Shown: piece after piece, positions 23,525-34,500 of the stretch | Numbering within the stretch: the first letter of the stretch is position 1 | Layout: each line of letters opens with the position of its first letter | Source: Echiichthys vipera | Lineage: Eukaryota; Chordata; Actinopteri; Perciformes; Trachinidae | DNA length: 64,000 bases | NCBI GenBank assembly: GCA_963691815.1 | Contig: OY829657.1 | Span: 7,491,092 to 7,555,091 of the forward strand | Direction: 5' to 3' | Notes under the pieces: model-generated | What the model was told of the DNA's origin: nothing | The model's database searches: none | Seen by the model: the letters and a program-made list of their open reading frames with translations, nothing else | Made by a program: the position numbers and the translations under genes

Positions 23525-25530
23525 GAAATATACAGGTATGAATTTATTCAAATAAAATAATATATTATTCATAAAACACTGGTAAATATACATGTAAATA
23601 TATAAACATATAACTCAGCTTTATGTTTTGCGTTTAGTTTACATCACAGATCGGCAAGAATTTTCCATAAAAGTCAGTGTATGTGAGGGGAAAGAGAGGA
23701 CACAGCTTGTTATTATTACCTTAAGCTCATTGAGGATTACACACAAACACACGGGTAAGAGAACAGGACGGGTAAAGCTGCCATCATTGTTTAAGGCTTT
23801 GCTGATAATAATTAAATCAATGATGAATATGTGTGTAAGGGTTCATTTAAATTCAAATAAAAAACAGCGTAAATTATAAAAAGATGTGCCTTGATCTCAT
23901 CATGCACTTAAAACTTGTCATTGAATTCTTGTAGATTCAAAGTAAGCACATTTCTGCCTGTTTGAGCATGAAGACGTTATGTACAAGTTAATATACAGTA
24001 GTATGCTCTGGTCTACCTATTGTTTTTACCTGCATAGATCCCATGGGAACACGTACTATTGAAGTGAAATGATGAAACAAAAAGTGAAAGACAACACTTC
24101 ATGAAAACAGATGATACATAGTAAAGGCTGTGAAATACTTACATATACTAATAGCATCCTTGTGTGTAAAGAGAAATGAACATTTGCTCTGTGCCTGTCA
24201 CATACATTATGAATCTTTTTTTTTAAATACTTAAACAAATGTATTTGAAGCATAAAACTGTCAACAAAAAAATCAACAAAGAGTCTTTTATACATACACA
24301 TTAATCTTAAAAAGATCAGGATAGATCTTTGCAAAAACATGACTTGTAATTGAAAATACCTGACATGATTAGTAATAGAAATTGCACTATAGTAACTTGT
24401 TAGATTTGTTGAAAAATACCATTGCGTAATGGATGTAGTTACATTTCAAACCTCTACTGCGTGCCCCCTGAGCCAAGCCAGCACGTTTCCAGTTGATACT
24501 TCTCTTGCCAGATCTATCGAACTGATCACAGACTTTATAATATTAATGAAAGATCTTACAAATAAAGGAACAAGTTTCACTAGTGAATATTGGTTTACGT
24601 TTGGTTCAATATAATATCGGATAAAAGCAAACTTCCATCTTCTGTAGTGTTCTTCTTCCCCATTTCTTAAAGTGTAAGTCCAGCGTTAATGGACCCCGTG
24701 GTCTTTTTCGGCATTAATAAAAAAATAAAAGCCATTGAGACGGTTTTTTTTGTTGATCAACTATTAACAGAGAAATCCTAGGGAGACGCGACAAGACATG
24801 GCTGAAACTGATAACTGTAGCTTGGGGCGATGCGGTAAACTAATCCAAAGCGGCTCAACAACGTCGTTAGCGAACCCGGAGTTCAGTAAAAAGACTGTTT
24901 TACTAGGCTACAAGCCTTAGCAGCCGGCTACGTCCATATTGAGAGGCAACCCAAACAAGTTGAATACTGAATGCACTGGAGTTCAGTTCAGGAAAGTATC
25001 GAAGTGAACTTCCATGCATCCGTTAATCAACTTGTATGGACTGCCTCTCAATATGAACAGAGCCGGCTGCTAAGGCTTGTAGCCTTGTAAAAGAGTCTTT
25101 TTTAATATGTAAGGGCTCGTATCATGCTACCACAGAGGTTTGGTGCTATTTTGAGCAAAATTAGTGGTTAAAAAAGAAGCTAAACAGTGTTAGCCATGCC
25201 TGGCTGTAGTGTCTCTCTGGGATTTCTCTGTTAACTGTCTCGATGGCTCATTTGATGCATATTCATGCTGAAAAAGACCATGGGGTTCATTTATGTCAGC
25301 CTTACACTTAAATGGCTTCTTGAGAACTTTCTTGAGTGACTTCCTTCTTGATTGTCCAACCTTGGAAAGAGAAAAATGTGATATGATATTAGTTCATCTG
25401 GGTGTTCCTGTAACTGTGATGTGTGATTTCAGTGTAAGAACAAGTTGATAAATGGGTCAAATCTAGACTAAAACAAGAGCAAAGGGAGAGACTCACCGGT
25501 TAGTGACACTGAAGTTGAGTGAAATAAATT
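23525..25530 (-). other. akap12: akap12 3' UTR, probably with an intron
   Basis: 34 nt after the akap12 stop there is a strong donor on the minus strand (exon end 25497, then GTGAGTCTC). A matching acceptor, TTTTTCTCTTTCCAAG, precedes an exon starting at 25360. AATAAA on the minus strand at 23543-23548 is the only good signal downstream. A spliced 3' UTR is also known for mammalian AKAP12. The donor lies closer than about 50 nt to the stop, so the normal message should escape nonsense-mediated decay. Confidence 0.55.
24671..25307. mobile_element. Foldback element flanked by TTAA, inside the akap12 3' UTR
   Basis: Long imperfect inverted arms are visible. The left end AGTGTAAGTCCAGCGTTAAT pairs with the right end ATGTCAGCCTTACACT, GTGGTCTTTTTCGGCAT pairs with ATGCTGAAAAAGACCAT, and inner arms around 24888-24945 pair with 25037-25100 (CTACAAGCCTTAGCAGCCGGC against GCCGGCTGCTAAGGCTTGTAG, each 21 bp). 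TTAA is present on both outer edges. There is no coding capacity. Confidence 0.75.
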
Positions 25531-28500
25531 TCACTCCATCATGGCGACGCTTGCACTTTCTGGATTCTCAAGTGCAATGGCAAAATCTTCACCTTCACTA
25601 TCATTTTCACACGTTTCTTCTGTTTTGTGCATTTCCTCTTGACTTTCTTCTTCCTCAGTCTTGGATTTAGGAGCCATTTCGACCTCATGTTGAAGTCCTG
25701 CCTTTTCCACTTGTTCCTTTGTTTCCGCTTTCGTGCAAATGTCTTCCTCCGCATCCATCCATACATCCTGTTCAATTTTCTCCTCTTTTTGTTCAACAGA
25801 CTCATTTGCTTTTGTTTCTTGGACCCATGCTTCAGAGAGTACTGGCTGACTCGGCAACACTTCTCTTTTCTCTGTTGGCCTTTCTGGTTGTATTGCTTCT
25901 GTTGCTTGGACACTGAATGTTACTCCCTCTGTTGATTCGATTTGTTCTACTGTTTTCATCGCTTGGATGCCAATATCCAGCACTACAGGTGAAGTCGTGA
26001 TTGCAGGTCTTTCTGTTGAATCTAAGTTTGTCACTGTTTCTGTGATATCTGTTGCCTGAACAGCGACCTCCTTTATCTCTGCCTGTTTCAGGCTCTCAGC
26101 TCTTTGTGTTGGATTTATTGGTCTTGCAGATTCTGTCTCTTCACTCTTTTTCACAGGTTCATTCCTCTCAATCGTAGGCAGTGGCGAAGCTGCCTTTGCT
26201 TGCCCGAACTGTATATTAAGTTTGAATTCAAAAGAAAGACTTGAAGGGGGCTCCACATTACCTATTGATGAGATTATTCCAGTATTTTGAGGGACAACTA
26301 ATTCAGTGTTACTAGGTGTTATAATCGGACTTTGGACAGTGTGTGTGATGGATGCGACTTCATTTAATTTTTTCACATCCAATTCCTCTGCTGATGGTTT
26401 GACATCTTCTGCTACAGTATCTGCTATAGCTTTAGTTTCTTTCAAATCCTCTGGAATAGCAGGTGTTTGAGTGAGATCCTCAGACATTTGCTGTTCAGTT
26501 GCAGAGACAACACTGATGGCAGCAATTGCTTCATCTAGTCCGACCTCGAATGATGCGTTATTATCCCCCGTCACTTTTTGATCCTTCACTTCATTTTTTT
26601 CACTTTCAGCCATCTCACTTACTTGGGTCAGAGAATCTGGCTGTTTTATAACTTCTTGTTCCAAGTTGATAACCATTGATTCAGGTACTGCTTCAGGTAG
26701 GTTCTCCTTTATATGGTGAATAATTTCTTGAATGGTCACTTTGTTTTCCTCTTCGGTCTCTGGACTTGCCGAGAGATTGTCTACCTTCTTAGGTGTTTCA
26801 TGAAAAACATCTATGACTTCAGTGGTCTCTGTTACCCCTACTTCTAGCACTGTGTCAACTTCCTCTTTTAGCACTAGCTTACTTGTCACACTATCTATCA
26901 AGGGTTCAGTAATGGCTGATGTTTTCTCTATCAAAACATCACTAATCGTAGCTGAGACATCTTTGAGATAACATGTGACTACTTGTGCCACTATGCAATG
27001 TTCAACTGTAGCAATCTCAGTGCCTTGAAGTTCACTTTCTTTTTCTCCCTCCACGCTGACTTGCACAGCACTGCAATGCACTTCATGTATGGGTTCATCT
27101 GTAACTGCAGCATTGTCTAAACAAGGGGCTGTGGTTTCTTGAGTAAATACAGTATTTTCTAAGACCTGAACACTACTTTCTTCCTCATTAACACATACAC
27201 AAACATATTCAGTTGTGGTAGCTTCCACTGGTGGTATTTCTTCTGTCTCTACCCTAATTTCAGTTTCCTGTTTGGGCTCATCTGTAATGGTTTCCACTGC
27301 TGGAATATCCTCTGATATTACTTCCTTTTCAAGTGATGGACAGTTATCCATCTCTGAATCTAATGTGGCTGCTTGTACAGCTTGTAATAACTCTGGTTCT
27401 TTAACTTGTTCCGTTTTGGGGGCATCCTCTGATAGTATTTCTTCTGGTTCCACCCTCACTTCAGTATCCTGTTTGGGCTCATCTGCAACTGTTTGCACTG
27501 CTGGAATATCCTCTGTTATTACTTCCTTTTCAAGTGCTAGACAGTTATCTACCTCTGAATCTAATGTGGCTACTTGTACAGCTTGTGATACTTCTGGTTC
27601 TTGAACATATTCCGTTTTGGCAACTTCTACTGGTTGTTTTTCTTCTGGCTCCATCCTCACTTCAGTTTCCTGTTTGGGCTCATCTGCAACTTTTTGCACT
27701 GCTGGAATATCCTCTGATATTACTTCCTTTTCATGTGATAGAAGACCACCCTTCTCTGAATCTAATGTGGCTGCTTGTACAGATGGTAATAACTCTGGTT
27801 CTTGAACATGTTCTGTTTTGGGAGTGTCCTCTGGTAGTATTTCTTCTGGTTCCACCCTCACTTCAGATTCCTGTTTGGGCTCATCTGCAGCTTTTTGCAC
27901 TGCTGGAATATCCTCTGATATTACTTCCTTTTCATGTGATAGAAGACCACCCTTCTCTGAATCTAATGTGGCTGCTTGTACAAATGGTAATAACTCTGGT
28001 TCTTGAACATGTTCTGTTTTGGGAGTGTCCTCTGATAGTATTTCTTCTGGTTCCACCCTCACTTCAGTTTCCTGTTTGGGCTCATCTTCAACTGTTTGCG
28101 CTGCTTGAATATGCTCTGATAATACTTCCTTTTCAAGTGATAGACAGTTATCCACCTCTGACTCCAATTTGGCTTCTTGTACAGCTTGTGATACTTCTGG
28201 TTCTTTAACTTGTTCCGTTTTGGTAGCATTCTCTGGTAGTATTTCTTCTGGCTCCTCCCTCACTTCGGTTTCCTGTTTGGGCTCATCTGCAACTGTTTCC
28301 ACTCCTTGAATATCCTCTGATAATACTTCCTTTTCATGTGATAGAAGACCACCCTTCTCTGAATCTAATGTCGGTTCTTTTACAGCTTGTAATAACTTTG
28401 GTTCTTGAACATGTTCTGTTTTGTCAGCATCCACTTGTTCATCAGTCAGAAGTATTGCTTCCTCTTTAATTTCATCTGTAACAGAATCTTCTGATATTAC

Positions 28501-31500
28501 CTCTTTTTCAAGCGATTGACCACTTCCCTCCTCTTGATCGAACGTGGGTGCTTGGACAGCTTCTGACACTTCTTCTACATGTAGTTCTTGAAAATGTTCA
28601 GTTTTGGAAGCATCCTCTGTCTCAAGTTTCTCGTTAGTGAGAGGTATTGTTTCCTCTTTAGGTTCACCTGTTTCTATTGCTGCTTCTGGAACATTAACTG
28701 ATATGACCTCTTTTTCAAGTGATTGGCCACTTCCCTCCTCTTGATCTAACGTGGGTGCTTGGACAGCTTCTGATACTTCTTCTAGTTCTTGAACCTGTTC
28801 AGTTTTGGAAGCATCCTCTGGTTTAGGTCTCTCTTCAGTGAGAGGTATTGTTTCCTCTTTAGGTTCACCTAGAACTGTTCCTACTTCTGAAACATTATCT
28901 AATATTACCTCCTTTTCAAGTGATTGGCCACTTCCCTCCTCTTGATCTAACGTGGGTGCTTGGACAGCTTCTGATACTTCTTCTAGTACTTGAACATGTT
29001 CAGTTTTGGAAGCATCCTCTGGCTCAAGTTTCTCTTCAGTGAGAGGTATTGTTTCCTCTTTAGGTTCATCTGTAACTGTTTGTACTTCTGGAGAGTCTTC
29101 TGATATGACCTCTTTTTCAAGTGATTGGCCACTCCCCTCCTCTTGATCTAACGTGGGTGCTTGGACAGCTTCTGATACTTCTTCTAGTTCTTGAACATGT
29201 TCAGTTTTGGTAGCATCCTCTGGCTCAAGTTTCTCTTCAGTGAGAGGACGTGTTTCCTCTTTAGATTCACCTGTATCTGTTGCTATTTCTGAAATGTTCT
29301 CTGATATTACCTCTTTTTCAAGTGATTGACCACTTCCCTCCTCTGAATCTTGTATGAGTGCTTGGACAGCTTCTGATACTTCTTCTAGTTCTTGAACATG
29401 TTCAGTTTTGACAGCATCCGCTTTAAAGTCTTTGTTTTCTGGCTCAGCACTGATTTGAGTGAGATGCTCTTCTGTCTGTTTGGGTTTATCTGTAACCGTT
29501 TCTGCTGGTGGAATGTCCTTTGATTCAACTTTCTCTTCTCGTGACTGAACTAATGTGGAGACTTGCACAGCATCTAATGCTTCTGTTACATGTTCAGTTT
29601 CGGCAGCATCTTCCTTTTCTGGCTCTACGTTGACTTCAGTTAGAGTTTCCTCTTTGAGTTCATATGTAAGTGATTCGACTGCTGGTATGTCCTCTGATAT
29701 TGCTTCCTGATTTTTATCCTCATCTTGAATTTGACCTGTGATATTGTGTATGATCTGATCTGCGTTTTCTGTCAGAGTTTGGACGTCCTCCTCTGTTGCT
29801 ACATTTGCTACTGTAGCAGCCGAATCTGCCTCTTGAGCGTCGATTTTGGGGGTTTCTGTTTTTGCTTGATGTGCCTTAACTAGAGAATTTTCATCTGGGA
29901 AAATTTCAATACCTTCAGGTAATATATCTGTAAACACAACCACATTTTGCTCAGATAGGCTTTCAACCAGATCATGGCTTTCATCAATACTTTCTAATTC
30001 TTTTATACTGTCCTCTTGATGTGTAACGTTAACATCATGTACTTCATCTACAGCAATTTCAGCAGTGTCAAACTCTTCAGTAGGTATTTCAGAAACAATC
30101 TCTGTGGAAACTGAGTCATTGACTTCAGATATGTCCTCAGTTAGGGTGGTAGCTGCAAGTGCAGTAATTGCGTCCAGTTCTTGAACATTTACTCCGGTGT
30201 CAATGGCAGTTCCATCTAATCCTTTGTGTATTTCCAGGATTGTTGGCTCTTCTTTTACACATTTTTCAAGTATTTGATGTGAAACAGAAATAACTGTACT
30301 TTCCGATCTTGGGTCATCTGAATAAACTGGCACTGCCTTTGGGCTTATGGAGATGGTTTCAACAACCTGATGCAGGAGCAAATCTGTTTCAATGAAGTCA
30401 TGTTCTGTTGGGACTGGTGTTGTGTTGCCAGATGTTTTTGAAGACTCTGCAGATAACTGAGAAACTGCAGAGATCATCTCAGTTTCATCTCCCAGGGTAA
30501 TGTCTAAAGGCTCTGGTGCAGTAATGGCCTCAGATGTGATCTCTATCAGGTCCTCTGCCATGGTGTCATCTCTTGCTGCTTCCTCAGTGGCTGAAGCTGG
30601 AGTGGCCTCCTCTGGAATGTCACTGAGTTGTTGTCTGATCGATTCTGTAAGATCATCAAGTTCTTTATTTGTAGCCGGGGTTGTAGATGCCTGCATTTCT
30701 AAGGCATCATCATTGTCTTGGACTTTCTTTGCTTCAGTTTGCAGATTGTCACAAGGTAGGACTGGTTCAGCCATCTGATCAGGGAAGTCTTGCTGGAGTT
30801 CATAGTCTGCTTCCGTGGGTATATGACTTTCTACATCTGTCTGTGTTTGTATCTGAACCTCTTTATCAATTGTATCAAACTCAGACAACGGAACCACAGC
30901 TGGTGTCTCAGAGTCTTCATCACCTGAAGCAATTTCTTTATCAGCCTCATCTGAAGACACTTGGTCTTGCTTTTCGGTAGACTTCCTCTTTTTTCGTCCT
31001 GGCAGGAGTTTCTTTATTGAAAATGAGGACTCATCTTGAGTAACCTCACTGTCAGATACATTGTCTTTGTTTTCATCTTCATCCTTGACTTTCCTTTTCG
31101 GGGTGACAAGTCTTTTCAGGGATTTCCATGTTGACCCTCCATCACCCTCTGAAGGACTTCCTGCTTGTTTGGGGGAATAGGCTATAATTTCATCAACCTC
31201 ATCAGAACTTTCTAGGACCGATTCTGTACAATGTTTAGAAACACCGCCTTGCTTGTTTATATCATTATCCATTTGAGGTGTTTCCTCCTCAGAGTCTGAT
31301 GTTTTTCGGCTTTTTCTCCTTCCGGATCCACACAAAACAGATTCCCATGAGACAGAGGAGTCTTTTTGTTTTTTGCCTTCTTCTGTGCTGTGATCTGATA
31401 TTTTCCCTCCTTCATTTGGCTTTTGTTCTTCTACTGAACCTGGGGTTTGTGTCTCTTCATTACTCAAAGAGGATCTCTTCATGTGCTTTTTTGGAGTCAC

Positions 31501-34500
31501 AAGTTTTTTGAAGGAAGCCCATGCACCATCCTCCTCTGCTGAGGGTTGTACACTACCTTCTTCTTTCTGATTTTCACATGACTCGGTAGATGAAAGGAGC
31601 TGATCCGAAACATGTTCTCCAGAGTCAGACAGCTTTGCATCGCTTGATTTCCTGCTTCTTTGCTTTTTGGATAGTTTCTTTAAACTGGACCCTGACAGCA
31701 GCCTTTTTAGAGGACTTGCTTGAACTTTGTCTTTCTCTTGAGAATTCAGAATTTCAGGCTCAGTGACAATTTTGGTTGATGGATCTATGGTAGATGGGTC
31801 CATCGTCTTAGCTGATGCTGCAGACAGGATCTCCCCTCCCCTTTTAATTTCTTTATTTTCTGTCTCAACTGGAGCTACCTCAACACCTAGACTAATCTCC
31901 TCTTTGTCCTGTTGGTCTTGTACAGTTTGTTCTGTGGTTTCTTTCACCTCCTTTTCCCCCTTGTCCTCCAGTTCTTTGTCATTTGTCTCATCTTCTGCAG
32001 GCTTCTTTTTCTTCTTTAGTCCAGAAAAGATTCCAGTTGTAAAAAATCTTTTAATTGGAGATACGACTTCTACTTCTTCAGGGATAGATGGAGATGTGCA
32101 ATGTGGCTCTTCTTCAGGTGTGGCATCCAGGTTTGCATCTGCCCCTACAGGTGGAGTATTTGCTGCATCTGCATTATCAGATTCTACTTCCTCTTTGGTT
32201 TCCGTCGTTTTCTCCTCTGCATTTTCCTGAATGTTATCCGATGTTACGTCCGTCAGGGTAGGACATGTTGTCGAATCATTATCATACGTCTCCTTTGCTA
32301 TGTTCACATCAGTATTCTGTTCAGCATTCTCACTTGTGGTTTCTTTTGCGATATCCTCAACGCCTTCTGGTCTGTTTGGTTCTTCCTTGTTGGCCTCATC
32401 AGGCACATATGTTGCTACTTCATTTGAACCCCTCTTTACTGTCAATTTCAAACCAATGTTACTGAAAAATCTCCTAAAACTGTCATTGATATCATTCTGC
32501 TTTCCATCCAGTTCAATCTTTTCCAGAGCTGCATCTTCATTTGCAACAGCTTTATTGGGTGTTTCCTTTTCATTAATTTCAACATTTAATAGTGTTTCTT
32601 CTTCTTGATGTGGCTTTTCCGTTTCTAAAACATCTTTGTCTGGTGAAAGGATAGATTCAATGGGAAAGAAATTAAATATTAAAACACATGGATTGCAACT
32701 GTAAAAGACTGACAGAGATGAAACTATCAGCTGAAATCCAACATGTTGGGTCTGTTGAAATTATGCTGACATTGTACATCACTAAGCAGTAATAATAGTA
32801 GAGTACTCACCCACTGCAATGTCATCCTCACAATGACCATTAACTTCTGCTAATGAGCCATCTGCTTTTCCATTGATCTCAGAGATTTGCCCTTTGTTTT
32901 TGGGAGGCTGAAACAAAGCACAAAAGAAACAAAAAATGTACAATGTACCTTTGCCCTTGTGTCAAAGATTAGATTTTAGCATTCAATTGAAACATTTCCT
33001 AGTTTGTAATAGTAATTTCACAAGCACGGGTCTCACCTAAAATAATAAAATATTTTGTATACAGGGCTTAAAGTTGTTCATCTAGTTAATTGTCTGTTAC
33101 TATCTATCAAAGAGGGAACTTGCTAATTCCACGGCATACTATGGAAAAAGTCAGCGTCTGCTGCCCCAGGGGCTGTCGACTCATCAGTGGAGACCGGCAG
33201 AGCAGCTCAGCTGCAGTGAGCCACTGCAGTCAGGTGCAGAGCTTTCCGTTTCTTGCCGGAGCTTCAACGGCTGGCAACGTAGGAAAAAACACTGCCACCT
33301 CAAACTGCAGTTGGAGCTTCAGCAGGATGAGAGCTCCATACCAGACAGCAGCGGCTTGCCGCTCCAATCAGAGATGACCTTCACCGTGTCGTGTGGAAGA
33401 CTGTTTTCATATTCGACACAGAGGAACACACTTTCATACTACAACTACCACCAATGAAGTTACCCGAGGCAATTGCATCTGTCTGTGGCTGAAGGACCTG
33501 GAACTCACCAACTGCTTCCTGTTAACACCGTGGTGAGAACTGCCAATCTACCGACGTCATAAAGTCTACACTGTTCGGTTTCAAAAGGAGCTCTGGGAGA
33601 TGATCCTCCAGAGGCACACCTGCAATTACACTTTACCGCCAAAGCAGCCGCTAGAAACAGCGTATCTCAAATCTTACAGACTACATCTTTAAGTTCAGGA
33701 ACAGAGCAGTTTTATATTCATGTAATACTTAATTCAATACACTGTGCACATTTACTCCTGGACAGTTTAACAGTTAAACAACCCTAACTTGAAATCTCAA
33801 ATCTGTGAGACAGATTAGTTGGGAATGTCTTGGCAGGGGAAAGAGAACAAGAACTGCGTTCCTCAGCTGTTGAGTAACACAAGTCTGGGTCATGTGGCAC
33901 CTGCTAATACCTTTGTCGGACATTGATAAAGTAGATTATTTTGTGTCAAATATGTATGTATGTAACTCACATATTGAATTTTAGATAATACAACCAAATG
34001 CCAGGTCTTTGCAAAAAACATTGTCAATAAGTGTGCCTAAAAATAAAGCTTGTTTAAGTATTTTTGCATTTGTTTGGAAAAGAAAAAATCAGATTATTGT
34101 ACTTATTTAACTAAAGGTAAAATGTCATTGTTTTTTTTTTAAACTTAAGTCAGTAACTTCTGTATGAAAAATGTATTTTTTTAATATTTGCTGAAATTGT
34201 CACTATATCCTGACAGCACTATGAGAAAGACGATCTGTGAAAAAGTCATGTACCTCCGGGGGGCCCAGTAGCTCACCCGGTGGGTCCTCACAGAGCGGCC
34301 CGGGTTCAACTTCATCCTGCAGCCCTTCACTGCATGTTGTCCCCTCTCACTCCCCCATTTCCTATCAAACTGCAGCTGTACTTTAAAATAAAAAAGTATA
34401 TAAATACAAAAAAGTGATATACCTCTGCATCTAGCAGCTTCTCTCTCTGTCTTCTCCTAATGCCATCTGCTGGATTTCACTTTCTCATTTTACAGCCAAC

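Noticed and set aside
27215..28208. + strand open frames with repeated Ser/Gly-rich or hydrophobic peptides
   Set aside because: They are antisense shadows of the akap12 coding repeat on the minus strand.
33090..33377. 95-codon + strand open frame in an akap12 intron
   Set aside because: No family resemblance, and it overlaps a probable interspersed repeat.
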